Source: Granulicatella adiacens ATCC 49175 (GTDB taxonomy: Bacteria > Bacillota > Bacilli > Lactobacillales > Aerococcaceae). Taken from it: 64,000 nt of DNA. The DNA lies in NCBI RefSeq assembly GCF_025150565.1, contig NZ_CP102283.1:1302001-1366000 (forward strand). Reading direction: 5' to 3'. The notes beneath the pieces are model-generated. The model was not told the origin of the DNA. It worked only from the letters and a program-made list of their open reading frames with translations, and ran no database searches. Below, in pieces: positions 8,637 through 20,530 of this stretch (positions are counted from its first letter, which is position 1; every line of letters begins with the position of its first letter). The position numbers and the translations under genes were made by a program.

Positions 8637-9861
8637 TTTCTTCATCCTTTAACTCACTTGTTGATAAACGTAAAAATTTCATCAGATTCATAATGTTATG
8701 CGAATGTTCTTGATTCCATTGATAGCCGTTAATCGCAGCTTCGTAGAAATCTACAATTCTTTCTCCAAATGTTTCAGAAGAAATTTCCGATAATAATTGG
8801 TCTTGTAATACTGATACTTCCGCTTCATTACCTAGTTGAGTTTCTATATACTCTAAGACACAATTCGCAATATCTGCGTCTGTTTCAAATAACATTCCTA
8901 AAGCATCTGCTGTAATAAGGCTGCTTAAATAATCATTCTTCTTAGCGATTACTGGAACACGGTTAACAAGTGCCTCTAGGTACGTTAATCCTTGACTTTC
9001 TGATTCAGAAGCATTCACGTAAAGATCTGCCATTTGATAATACTTATAGACCATTTCGTTTTTTATTTCGCCCACAAATTGAACAAAATCGTTCATGCCA
9101 AGTTCCGCCACTTGCGCTTCGAGCTTCTCTCTTTCAGGTCCGCCACCAGCAATACATAAGCGTACATTTGGCTTACTTGCTATGATAGCTGGTAACGCAG
9201 CAATCACTGCAGCGATATTCTTCTCTTGAGACAAACGACTGAGTGATAGTAATACCACTTCATCATCTGAATACCCCAGCTCACTTCTTAAAGTTTTCGC
9301 TATATCTGGTTCTTGCGGAGGAACAACGACTCCAGTTGGAATCACTCGAACTTCCTGAAGCACTCCATATTCAAGTAGCTTATCTTTTGTCATTTGACTA
9401 GGAGCAACTACTCCACTTGTTTGATTACAAAACGCTTTAGAGATATACGCCACATGACTTGGACGTAGCACTTTACCTTTTGCAATGTAGTGTAAATATT
9501 TTTCATACATTGTATGGTACGTATGAATCGTTGGAATCTTCAACATAGCAGCAATTAGTTTGCCTGCTAACCCAAGGCTAAACTCAGTTTGCGTATGAAT
9601 GATATCCAATTCATTTTCTTTCGCAATTCGATAAGCCTTCCCCAGCCCTTGAATCGCAACTCGACGATCCTTGAACGCAAAAAAAGGAACACTACCTAAT
9701 CGTACAATATTTTCTTCTGGCTCAGTCACTTTTGGATCAGTAGTTGTAAAAATAATGACCTTATGCCCTTGTCTTTCTAAATCTTCTTTTAGTACTCGAA
9801 TTGAAGTAGCAACCCCACTCACTTGTGGAAAGTACGTATCTGTAAATATACCGACTCGCAT
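8626..9861 (-). CDS. GT4 glycosyltransferase, diacylglycerol glucosyltransferase-like
   Basis: 411 residues. The N-terminus MRVGIFTDTYFPQVSGVATSI and the HTYHTMYEKYLHYI segment match the enzymes that put glucose on diacylglycerol in Firmicutes (Listeria LafA, Enterococcus BgsB and streptococcal relatives), the first step of glycolipid and lipoteichoic-acid anchor synthesis. The GT4 donor site is present as ASESESQGLTYLEAL with the EX7E glutamates. In other genera a second glycosyltransferase usually sits next door; here the neighbour is a dehydrogenase. The C-terminal tail is acidic and charged. Confidence 0.85.
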   Translation of the reverse strand: MRVGIFTDTYFPQVSGVATSIRVLKEDLERQGHKVIIFTTTDPKVTEPEENIVRLGSVPFFAFKDRRVAIQGLGKAYRIAKENELDIIHTQTEFSLGLAGKLIAAMLKIPTIHTYHTMYEKYLHYIAKGKVLRPSHVAYISKAFCNQTSGVVAPSQMTKDKLLEYGVLQEVRVIPTGVVVPPQEPDIAKTLRSELGYSDDEVVLLSLSRLSQEKNIAAVIAALPAIIASKPNVRLCIAGGGPEREKLEAQVAELGMNDFVQFVGEIKNEMVYKYYQMADLYVNASESESQGLTYLEALVNRVPVIAKKNDYLSSLITADALGMLFETDADIANCVLEYIETQLGNEAEVSVLQDQLLSEISSETFGERIVDFYEAAINGYQWNQEHSHNIMNLMKFLRLSTSELKDEENEN

Positions 9862-9908
9862 ACTTACCTCCTTAAATTTGAAATATAAATATTTCTACTA
9901 TCTCTTCT

Positions 9909-9937
9909 ATTATAAACGATACAAACAATAGTGTCAC
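9909..9937 (-). promoter_or_regulatory. Sigma-A-type promoter of the glycosyltransferase operon
   Basis: Minus strand -35 GTGACA (9932-9937), 17-base spacer, -10 TATAAT (9909-9914), about 48 bases before the ATG. The -35 lies in a short palindrome, TAGTGTCACTA. Confidence 0.7.
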
Positions 9938-10005
9938 TAATAGCTGATAAATTAACCATTTTAAGTAGTAGAAAATGTCAATATTTCATAACAGGTTCCA
10001 TTTCT

Positions 10006-10014
10006 TGGTATAAT
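10006..10014 (+). promoter_or_regulatory. Extended -10 promoter of the HXXEE gene
   Basis: TGGTATAAT, an extended -10, 41 bases before the ATG at 10056. The -35 (TTCATA, 18 bases upstream) is weak. Confidence 0.6.
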
Positions 10015-10055
10015 ATTCAACATAAAACAAACTTTTAATAAAGAAGGTTCACATT

Positions 10056-10529
10056 ATGGATTCAATCGCGTTCTATTTACTTTTTCCTAGCTTATTTATG
10101 ATTCACGAAATGGAAGAGATTCTTCTTATGCCCTCATTTATGTCCTCTATGGTTGAACATCCAAAATTTAAAAATTTCAAGGAACTCTATTCTCCTTTTA
10201 AGTTTAACCTAATCGTCTTAGAGGAATTTCTAATTCTTTTAGCTTTTCTAGCCTATAGTTTTTATGTGGGTGATTTTACAATTTATCAAACAATCATCAT
10301 CGCATATAACTATCACATTGTAATCCATGTACTCCAAAGTCTTTATCTAAAAAGATATGTACCTGGTCTTTTGAGTGGAATCGTAACAGGATTATGTTGT
10401 TCAATATGGATTCATCAACTATTACAAAACCCTTTCCAACTCTACTTTTCTTCCATCCTCACACTACTTATTATTCTTCTCAATCTAGCCCTCTGTTTTA
10501 AATTACTAAATGCCTTTAATAAAAAATAG
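10056..10529 (+). CDS. HXXEE-domain integral membrane protein
   Basis: 157 residues, almost wholly hydrophobic, with about four membrane segments. The family-naming motif is at residues 17-21 (HEMEE), and a second conserved histidine region occurs as YNYHIVIHVLQSLYLK. The biochemical role of HXXEE proteins is unknown; the polar motif inside membrane segments suggests metal or proton chemistry, but that is speculation. AAGAAGG precedes the ATG. It is a single-gene unit with its own promoter and terminator, and visibly A+T-rich. Confidence 0.85.
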   Translation: MDSIAFYLLFPSLFMIHEMEEILLMPSFMSSMVEHPKFKNFKELYSPFKFNLIVLEEFLILLAFLAYSFYVGDFTIYQTIIIAYNYHIVIHVLQSLYLKRYVPGLLSGIVTGLCCSIWIHQLLQNPFQLYFSSILTLLIILLNLALCFKLLNAFNKK

Positions 10530-10539
10530 TACAGTCTAA

Positions 10540-10570
10540 AAAGCCCAACGATACTTTTTCGTTGGGCTTT
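10540..10570. terminator. Bidirectional terminator between convergent genes
   Basis: Perfect 12-bp arms AAAGCCCAACGA and TCGTTGGGCTTT around a 7-base loop. U-rich tails on both strands serve the HXXEE gene (plus) and the CPBP gene (minus). Confidence 0.88.
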
Positions 10571-10604
10571 CGTGTTTCATAAATTAAAAACATATCTAAG
10601 ATGA

Positions 10605-11165
10605 TTATTTTCTATAAATAACGGTTATATTCATCATCATATGAAGAAGAATAGAATTTAGAACTGAACCAGATTGTTCCCTTAAAAGGAAAAGCAAACT
10701 CGACATACATAGAAAATAAATGATGCTCTTAAAGTCAAAAGCAAAATGGAAAAAGATAAAGATGATCGTTCCCAGTATATAAGAAACCAAAACATAATCA
10801 GAATTATAAGCAATTTCTCTACAAATCACTTCTTCAATAATAGGTGAAAGAAGAATCGCTGAAACTTTTGTATGCAAAGGATAATGACTATTATCCTTTT
10901 TTGTAAATAAAAAAATAAATAAGAGAGTAAACAATCCGAAAAAGAAAAGAGATACAAAGTTTACTGATAAAGACAATAAATTCAAAATATTTGCATATAT
11001 TAGTAGCACTATGAAAACAATTGTTTTAAAAAGATCTCTTATAATCTTTAAAAGTTCTAATGAAGTCTTCTTTCTTTTCAAAACAGAATATAGCACTTGC
11101 GAGAAAAAAAGGATTATAAAATAAAGAAGTAACGAAATAAATGTATAGTATGTTATTTCGAACAT
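10605..11165 (-). CDS. CPBP family intramembrane metalloprotease-like protein
   Basis: 186 residues, strongly hydrophobic. All three CPBP (Abi/CAAX protease) motifs are present: EEVICR (E111, E112, R116), FIFFH ending at H140, and HMMMN (H175-N179). In lactic acid bacteria such proteins are often linked to bacteriocin immunity or membrane-protein processing; there is no bacteriocin gene beside it. The gene is markedly A+T-rich compared with the housekeeping genes around it, which may indicate acquisition. The start follows GAGAAGGG at a distance. Confidence 0.85.
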   Translation of the reverse strand: MFEITYYTFISLLLYFIILFFSQVLYSVLKRKKTSLELLKIIRDLFKTIVFIVLLIYANILNLLSLSVNFVSLFFFGLFTLLFIFLFTKKDNSHYPLHTKVSAILLSPIIEEVICREIAYNSDYVLVSYILGTIIFIFFHFAFDFKSIIYFLCMSSLLFLLREQSGSVLNSILLHMMMNITVIYRK

Positions 11166-11293
11166 AGAACTGGTAAACTACCCTTCTCAAAATTAGAATA
11201 TCTGATTCAATAGTAAAACAAAGCAGACTTCACATCAACTTATGCCACTATACAAAATGAGTTTAAATGGTTATACTCATCATTAAAACAAAA

Positions 11294-11322
11294 AAAGACA
11301 AGGTCTTAGAAACCTTGTCTTT
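11294..11322 (-). terminator. Terminator of the rRNA-tRNA operon
   Basis: Minus strand: 11-bp perfect stem AAAGACAAGGT/ACCTTGTCTTT with a 7-base loop followed by a run of T. It lies just downstream of tRNA-Leu, the last gene of the array. Confidence 0.92.
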
Positions 11323-11329
11323 ACACATA

Positions 11330-11413
11330 TACCGGCGGCCGGGGTCGAACCGGCACGCCCTCGCGGGCACTGGATTTTGAGTCCAGCGCGTCTGCCAATT
11401 CCGCCACGCCGGC
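11330..11413 (-). tRNA. tRNA-Leu (CAA)
   Basis: Cloverleaf with the long variable arm expected of class II tRNA; acceptor GCCGGCG, anticodon loop CTCAAAA (CAA), T arm GGTTCGACCCC. Last of 13 tRNAs. No encoded CCA. Confidence 0.95.
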
Positions 11414-11422
11414 ATATCAGGA

Positions 11423-11493
<71 letters not shown>

Positions 11494-11510
11494 ATCAAAC
11501 TATAAAAAAA

Positions 11511-11582
11511 CTGGGGTAGCTGGATTCGAACCAACGAATGACGGAGTCAAAGTCCGTTGCCTTACCGCTTGGCTATACCCCA
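11511..11582 (-). tRNA. tRNA-Gln (TTG)
   Basis: Acceptor TGGGGTA/TACCCCA, anticodon loop CTTTGAC (TTG). Five bases separate it from tRNA-His. No encoded CCA. Confidence 0.95.
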
Positions 11583-11587
11583 AGATA

Positions 11588-11661
11588 GGCGACCGAGGGG
11601 AATCGAACCCCCGAATGTCGGTGCCACAAACCGATGCGTTAACCACTTCGCCACGGTCGCC
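11588..11661 (-). tRNA. tRNA-His (GTG)
   Basis: Anticodon GTG; the 5' end carries the extra G(-1) opposite C73 that marks histidine tRNAs. No encoded CCA. Confidence 0.95.
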
Positions 11662-11676
11662 ATAATATTAAAGTAA

Positions 11677-11747
11677 CAGGGGTAGCAGGAATCGAACCCA
11701 CACTAACGGTTTTGGAGACCGCTGTTCTACCTTTAAACTATACCCCT
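11677..11747 (-). tRNA. tRNA-Trp (CCA)
   Basis: Acceptor AGGGGTA/TACCCCT, anticodon loop CTCCAAA (CCA anticodon), G discriminator. The 3' CCA tail itself is not encoded. Confidence 0.95.
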
Positions 11748-11775
11748 AAATAGTTTGAAATTCAACTCCAAAAAA

Positions 11776-11856
11776 TGGAGGGGGGCAGATTCGAACTGCC
11801 GAACCCGAAGGAGCGGATTTACAGTCCGCCGCGTTTAGCCACTTCGCTACCCCTCC
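11776..11856 (-). tRNA. tRNA-Tyr (GTA)
   Basis: 81 bases with a class II variable arm; acceptor GGAGGGG/CCCCTCC, anticodon loop CTGTAAA (GTA). No encoded CCA. Confidence 0.95.
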
Positions 11857-11859
11857 ATA

Positions 11860-11932
11860 TGGCTCGGGACAGAATCGAACTGCCGACACCTTGAGCTTCA
11901 ATCAAGTGCTCTACCAACTGAGCTACCGAGCC
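11860..11932 (-). tRNA. tRNA-Phe (GAA)
   Basis: Acceptor GGCTCGG/CCGAGCC, anticodon loop TTGAAGC (GAA). Only three bases from tRNA-Tyr. No encoded CCA. Confidence 0.95.
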
Positions 11933-11955
11933 TAGCGAATATTATATTCATCTAA

Positions 11956-12028
11956 CGGTCCCGACGGGAATCGAACCCGCGATCTCCTGCGTGACAGGCA
12001 GGCATGTTAACCCCTACACCACGGAACC
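11956..12028 (-). tRNA. tRNA-Asp (GTC)
   Basis: Acceptor GGTTCCG/CGGGACC, anticodon loop CTGTCAC (GTC), G discriminator. No encoded CCA. Confidence 0.95.
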
Positions 12029-12031
12029 TAA

Positions 12032-12104
<73 letters not shown>

Positions 12105-12113
12105 ATAATATTA

Positions 12114-12203
12114 AGGAGGATAAGGGATTCGAACCCTTGCACGCTTTTACACGCCTGACGGTTTTCAAGACCGTTCCCTTCAGCCGGACTTGGGTAATCC
12201 TCC
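12114..12203 (-). tRNA. tRNA-Ser (TGA)
   Basis: 90 bases with a long variable arm; acceptor GGAGGAT/ATCCTCC, anticodon loop CTTGAAA (TGA). No encoded CCA. Confidence 0.95.
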
Positions 12204-12215
12204 ATAAAAAAATAA

Positions 12216-12287
12216 TGACCCGTACGGGACTCGAACCCGTGTTACCGCCGTGAAAGGGCGGTGTCTTAACCGCTTGACCAACGGGCC
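12216..12287 (-). tRNA. tRNA-Glu (TTC)
   Basis: Acceptor GGCCCGT/ACGGGTC, anticodon loop CTTTCAC (TTC). No encoded CCA. Confidence 0.95.
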
Positions 12288-12312
12288 ATAGTAACAAAAA
12301 CAATCATACAAA

Positions 12313-12402
12313 TGGAGAGTAAGGGATTCGAACCCTTGAGACAGGGTTAACCGTCTACACGATTTCCAATCGTGCTCCTTCGGCCAGCTCGGACAACTCT
12401 CC
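12313..12402 (-). tRNA. tRNA-Ser (GGA)
   Basis: 90 bases with a long variable arm; acceptor GGAGAGT/ACTCTCC, anticodon loop TTGGAAA (GGA). Second serine tRNA of the array. No encoded CCA. Confidence 0.95.
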
Positions 12403-12429
12403 GAGTTTCCAAACATTTATATGAATGAA

Positions 12430-12503
12430 CTCCGCCAGTAGGACTCGAACCTACGACATCATGATTAACAGTCATGCGCTACTACCAACTGAGCTATGGC
12501 GGA
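12430..12503 (-). tRNA. tRNA-Asn (GTT)
   Basis: Acceptor TCCGCCA/TGGCGGA, anticodon loop CTGTTAA (GTT). First tRNA after the 5S gene. No encoded CCA. Confidence 0.95.
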
Positions 12504-12514
12504 AAATTAATAAA

Positions 12515-12630
12515 GCGTGGCAACGTCCTACCCTCGCAGGGAGAAACCCCCAACTACTATCGGCGCTAAGAAGCTTAACTTCTGTGTTCGAGATGGGAAC
12601 AGGTGTATCCTTCTTGCCATCGTCACCACA
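12515..12630 (-). rRNA. 5S ribosomal RNA
   Basis: About 116 bases. The conserved core CCCATCTCGAACACAGAAG and complementary ends (TGTGGTG at the 5' end, GCCACGC at the 3' end) identify it. It follows the 23S gene by roughly 80 bases. Ends are accurate to a few bases. Confidence 0.95.
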
Positions 12631-12652
12631 CTTTATTTCTGAAAAAACTTTC

Positions 12653-12677
12653 GTTCTTTCAAAACTGAATCTATATC
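12653..12677 (-). repeat. 3' arm of the predicted pre-23S processing stem
   Basis: This 25-base segment of the 23S-5S spacer is an inverted, near-perfect copy of 15721-15746 in the 16S-23S spacer. In the transcript the two would pair for about 24 bp with one G-G mismatch and one bulge, bringing the ends of 23S together for RNase III-class processing. Confidence 0.8.
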
Positions 12678-12709
12678 CAACTCCATCAATCTACCAGCTA
12701 TACAACTCG

Positions 12710-15626
<2,917 letters not shown>

Positions 15627-15720
15627 TTGGTTAAATGTCGCATAGCGTTGCGTTTTGTTAAAAAACTCTTTTCGTTAGATCTTACTCTAACTCTCGGTAA
15701 ATTAATTGGTTATTTGTTGT

Positions 15721-15746
15721 GATATAGTATTCAGTTTTCAAAGAAC
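15721..15746 (-). repeat. 5' arm of the predicted pre-23S processing stem
   Basis: Pairs with 12653-12677 across the 23S gene. Its GTTCTTTGAAAACTGAAT portion also resembles the motif in the 16S leader, the common boxA-like region of Firmicutes rrn operons. Confidence 0.8.
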
Positions 15747-15762
15747 AAAATTGAGAGATGAA

Positions 15763-15785
15763 CCTCTCAAAACTAAACAAAGAAG
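15763..15785 (-). repeat. 3' arm of the predicted pre-16S processing stem
   Basis: The 23-base transcript segment CTTCTTTGTTTAGTTTTGAG(AGG) pairs with the leader segment 17521-17543 across the 16S gene, with one mismatch and two G-U pairs. Confidence 0.8.
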
Positions 15786-15841
15786 TCTAAACCCTGTAGG
15801 GTTCCGTATTACCTTCAATACCTTACGGCACTGAGGTTTAT

Positions 15842-17398
<1,557 letters not shown>

Positions 17399-17410
17399 AT
17401 TTGAATTTTC

Positions 17411-17430
17411 ATGAGCTTTGAAAAGCTCAT
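17411..17430 (-). repeat. Hairpin in the 16S leader
   Basis: Palindromic ATGAGCTTT/AAAGCTCAT, 9-bp arms around two bases, just upstream of mature 16S. Confidence 0.7.
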
Positions 17431-17480
17431 TTTAATTACTGACTTATTGTATCTCTTTAAGAGATAAGAAATTGTTGTTT

Positions 17481-17500
17481 CTTCATTCAATTGAATGAAG
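17481..17500 (-). repeat. 20-bp perfect palindrome in the 16S leader
   Basis: CTTCATTCAATTGAATGAAG is fully self-complementary. It lies between the 16S processing arm and the mature 5' end and probably forms a leader hairpin. Confidence 0.7.
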
Positions 17501-17520
17501 TCCCTACACATTTGGTTCGT

Positions 17521-17543
17521 CTTCTTTGTTCAGTTTTCAAAGG
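17521..17543 (-). repeat. 5' arm of the predicted pre-16S processing stem
   Basis: Transcript CCTTTGAAAACTGAACAAAG(AAG) pairs with 15763-15785 downstream of 16S. Contains the boxA-like GAAAACTGAACAAAG. Confidence 0.8.
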
Positions 17544-17571
17544 TCAATCGTTGTTTTGCAACAACTTCTAT

Positions 17572-17600
17572 ATCCTATCATAGGACATTTTTACTGTCAA
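17572..17600 (-). promoter_or_regulatory. rRNA operon proximal promoter
   Basis: Minus strand consensus -35 TTGACA (17595-17600), 17-base spacer, -10 TAGGAT (17572-17577). It gives a leader of about 170 bases. Confidence 0.85.
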
Positions 17601-17644
17601 CAGTTTTTATTCAACTTTTTCAAAGTTTTTTGGAACTGTTTTAA

Positions 17645-17660
17645 AAGCGAACGTTCGCTT
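17645..17660. repeat. 16-bp perfect palindrome between the two rRNA promoters
   Basis: AAGCGAACGTTCGCTT is fully self-complementary and sits about 45 bases upstream of the proximal -35. It could be an operator; no regulator is evident. Confidence 0.6.
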
Positions 17661-17672
17661 CACAGTGATATT

Positions 17673-17701
17673 AATTTATCATATTCAGATTTGGTTTGCA
17701 A
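17673..17701 (-). promoter_or_regulatory. Possible distal rRNA promoter
   Basis: Minus strand -35 TTGCAA (17696-17701), 17-base spacer, -10 TAAATT (17673-17678). Tandem promoters are usual for rrn operons, but this -10 is a weak match. The 17399-17795 interval holds only rRNA leader, these promoters and the prkC terminator. Confidence 0.4.
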
Positions 17702-17747
17702 CTAAAATGGACATGAATTTTTTAATATATTTTTATTAGAAAAGAAA

Positions 17748-17780
17748 ACAGAGTCTAACTATTAAAAACGTAGACTCTGT
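17748..17780 (-). terminator. Terminator after prkC
   Basis: Minus strand: perfect 10-bp stem ACAGAGTCTA/TAGACTCTGT, 13-base loop, then TTTTCTTTTC. It isolates the kinase operon from the rRNA promoters. Confidence 0.88.
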
Positions 17781-17795
17781 CTCTATGATAACCTC

Positions 17796-19763
17796 TTACT
17801 GAACAACACCGGTATCAATCGTTACTCCATCTTTTTTAATGATGTATTTACCACTATTCACTTGATTATTAAAGGTGAAATCAATACTAATTGTTGTTGT
17901 TTCCGTTATTTTGAACGATCGATAAGCCGTATTTATATTATTATTAGCATCCTGAATAAATACTTCGACCGTATTCGGTTGTTTCTCTTGAGTTGAAGTA
18001 TGGTTTCCATTTCCATTATTCGCTTGTTTCTTTTCTTCATAAGGAATCGTAAACTTACGACTAACGACTCTTTCCCCTTTTCCTTTTGAAATAACAACCG
18101 TTAATGTATCTCCTTGTTTTAAAGTGGCTCCTTCTGCTGGAGACTGTTTAATAACTGTATCTTCTGTCTCATTACTATTTTCTTCAGTAATTTGAAGTTT
18201 TAGTCCATTCTGTTTAGCGTATTCTTGAACTCCTGAACGAGTGTAGCCTTTTAAGTTGACTAAGGTCACTGGTTCTTTGCCTTTCGAAACTGTCAAAATC
18301 ATCTTTGTTTCCTTCGCAACAACCTTTTGATCCTTTGCGATACTTTGTTCTGTAACTTTACCAGCTTCGACTGTATCAGAATAGATTTCTTTCTTCTCTA
18401 CAGCAATCCCTAATTTTTGAAGTTCATCTTTTGCTTTATCGAATGTATTACCAACGTAGTTTCCTATCGTCACCGTATCTTTCCCGGCACTAACTTTTAA
18501 AACTACTTTTGATTTTTCTCTAACTTTACTTCCGGCTTTAGGATTAGTTTCGACCACTTTTCCTTCTTCCACGGTATCTGATTTAACTTTTTGAACATCA
18601 GAGATTTCCAGATTCAAATCTGCTAATTTTACTTTTGCTTCAGCTTCCGTGTACTTACTCAAATCTGGAATAGTAACCTCTTTTGGCGCAGATTGAATAT
18701 ATGCAAAAATGGCAGCTGCCCCAATAAGGGTTATAAGAAGTAGTAAAATCCAAGGCCATTTTTTTCTTTTTTTCTTCGGCTCTTGAGTAATAGGCTTCTT
18801 TTCTTCATCAAATTGAATTTCAGGAACTTCTTTACTCGAAGTTGGGATTTTTCGAGGTATGGCTTCTGTAGCAATCGGTTGTAAAACTTTTGTTTCCTGA
18901 TTCAATGTAGTGGGTTTAAACATCGGTTCATTAAGCCTTTCAGGATTTAAACACGTTTGTAAATCCTCCAGCATCTCTTCACAACTATTATAACGGTCCA
19001 AAGGTTCTTTTGCAGTTGCTTTAAGAACGACATTTTCTAAGCTTTGAGGAACTGTTGGTAACATTAATGAAATTCGTGGAAGTGGTTCTTGAAAATGCTT
19101 TAGGGCAATTGATACAGCAGACTCCCCTTCAAAAGGAACCTCACCAACTAACAATTCATACAGAACTATTCCAAGAGCATATATATCACTTCGAATCGTA
19201 GCCATTCCGCCTCTAGCTTGTTCCGGAGATAAATAATGAACAGATCCTAATAACGTATTTGTTTGAGTAAGTGAAGTCTCCGATAATGCAATCGCAATCC
19301 CAAAATCCGTAATTTTAACATCACCATGTTTATCAATCAAAATATTTTGAGGTTTAATGTCGCGATGAATAATTCTATTTTGATGAGCCACCTCTATAGC
19401 AGAAACAATTTGTGTCATAATACGTACTGCTTCTCGTGGTGGTAGAGGCCCTCTTTCTCGAATATATTCTTTCAAATCGGTTCCTTCGACGTATTCCATC
19501 ACAATATAATGGGTTCCATTTTCTTCTCCTACATCATAGACTCCTACAATATTAGGATGAACTAATTGAGTTGCTGATTGTGCCTCTCTTTGAAAACGTC
19601 TCATTGCTGCTTCATTTGAGTGAAAATCAAATCTAAGTACTTTCACAGCAACAGGTCGCTCTAAAATTAAATCTCTTGCCAAGTAAACTGTGGCCATACC
19701 ACCAGTTCCCACATGAGACTGAATCTTATATCGACCTCCGATTGTCTTCCCCGATTCAAACAT
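17796..19763 (-). CDS. prkC: Serine/threonine protein kinase with PASTA repeats (PrkC/StkP/Stk1)
   Basis: 655 residues. The cytoplasmic kinase domain (about 10-270) has the glycine loop GTGGMATVY, K41, the catalytic loop HRDIKPQN (133-140) and DFG (153-155). A basic linker leads to one membrane segment (about 336-356). Three PASTA domains follow outside the cell (about 363-567), then a threonine/asparagine-rich tail. PASTA repeats bind muropeptides and lipid II, linking cell-wall state to division and growth. It is coupled to the phosphatase gene (TAATG). rsgA, which often follows prkC, is absent. Confidence 0.97.
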   Translation of the reverse strand: MFESGKTIGGRYKIQSHVGTGGMATVYLARDLILERPVAVKVLRFDFHSNEAAMRRFQREAQSATQLVHPNIVGVYDVGEENGTHYIVMEYVEGTDLKEYIRERGPLPPREAVRIMTQIVSAIEVAHQNRIIHRDIKPQNILIDKHGDVKITDFGIAIALSETSLTQTNTLLGSVHYLSPEQARGGMATIRSDIYALGIVLYELLVGEVPFEGESAVSIALKHFQEPLPRISLMLPTVPQSLENVVLKATAKEPLDRYNSCEEMLEDLQTCLNPERLNEPMFKPTTLNQETKVLQPIATEAIPRKIPTSSKEVPEIQFDEEKKPITQEPKKKRKKWPWILLLLITLIGAAAIFAYIQSAPKEVTIPDLSKYTEAEAKVKLADLNLEISDVQKVKSDTVEEGKVVETNPKAGSKVREKSKVVLKVSAGKDTVTIGNYVGNTFDKAKDELQKLGIAVEKKEIYSDTVEAGKVTEQSIAKDQKVVAKETKMILTVSKGKEPVTLVNLKGYTRSGVQEYAKQNGLKLQITEENSNETEDTVIKQSPAEGATLKQGDTLTVVISKGKGERVVSRKFTIPYEEKKQANNGNGNHTSTQEKQPNTVEVFIQDANNNINTAYRSFKITETTTISIDFTFNNQVNSGKYIIKKDGVTIDTGVVQ

Positions 19764-20509
19764 TATGCTACCTCCTCTCTCACCAAATATTTAGCAATCG
19801 CTACGGTAATATTATCCCGTCCGCCTGCTTCGTTAGCAGCTAAGACCGCTTTTTGAGCTTGTGTATTTACATCAGAATAATTACCTAATATTTCTTTTAT
19901 ATATTGATCTTCTAACATGTTAGACAATCCGTCTGAACAAAGTAAAATCGTATCCTCATTTTTTAAAGTCACACGTACAAAATCTATTTGGACATTCAAA
20001 GTAATTCCCAAAGACTGAGTAACAATATTTCTTTGAGGATGTCTTTTTGCTTCCTCTTCAGTAATCTCTCCAGATTTCACTAATTCTTGTACGAGTGTAT
20101 GATCTTCCGTTAATTGCTTAATTTGAAAATTGCGATATAAATAAGCTCGACTGTCTCCAACATTTGCTACTAATAATTCAGAATCAATGATTACTGCTGC
20201 AACAATTGTCGTCCCCATCCCATCCAATTCACGATATTGGTTTGCTTTCTGAAAGACACGATCATTTTCAGCCTGAATATTTTTAACCAGCCATTGGTAG
20301 GCCGCTTCTGTATCCGTAATACTTTCTTCTTCCCAACGTTTTCCCAAATGAGATAATGCCATAGCACTAGCTACATCCCCAGCATTATGCCCGCCAATCC
20401 CATCGCAAACAACGATAAGTGGCATATTTTGAGTATTCAAAAAATATCCGGCAGCATCTTCGTTTAAGGTACGTCTTTGCCCAACGTCACTCTTGATGGC
20501 TATCTCCAT
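19763..20509 (-). CDS. prpC: PP2C-type protein phosphatase (PrpC/Stp)
   Basis: 248 residues. Reverses phosphorylation by the neighbouring PASTA kinase. PPM metal-site motifs are present: RTLNEDAAGY, VCDGIGGHNAGDVAS, VGDSRAYL, LLCSDGLSNML and GGRDNITV. The stop overlaps the kinase start by one base. It lies 21 bases after rsmB in the usual rsmB-prpC-prkC order. Confidence 0.96.
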   Translation of the reverse strand: MEIAIKSDVGQRRTLNEDAAGYFLNTQNMPLIVVCDGIGGHNAGDVASAMALSHLGKRWEEESITDTEAAYQWLVKNIQAENDRVFQKANQYRELDGMGTTIVAAVIIDSELLVANVGDSRAYLYRNFQIKQLTEDHTLVQELVKSGEITEEEAKRHPQRNIVTQSLGITLNVQIDFVRVTLKNEDTILLCSDGLSNMLEDQYIKEILGNYSDVNTQAQKAVLAANEAGGRDNITVAIAKYLVREEVA

Positions 20510-20530
20510 ATTTTCCCTCCTGTTGCGAAT

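Noticed and set aside
17645-17660. LexA-like box in the rRNA promoter region
   Set aside because: GAACGTTC lacks the four-base gap of the Gram-positive LexA site GAAC-N4-GTTC, and rRNA control by LexA is unlikely.
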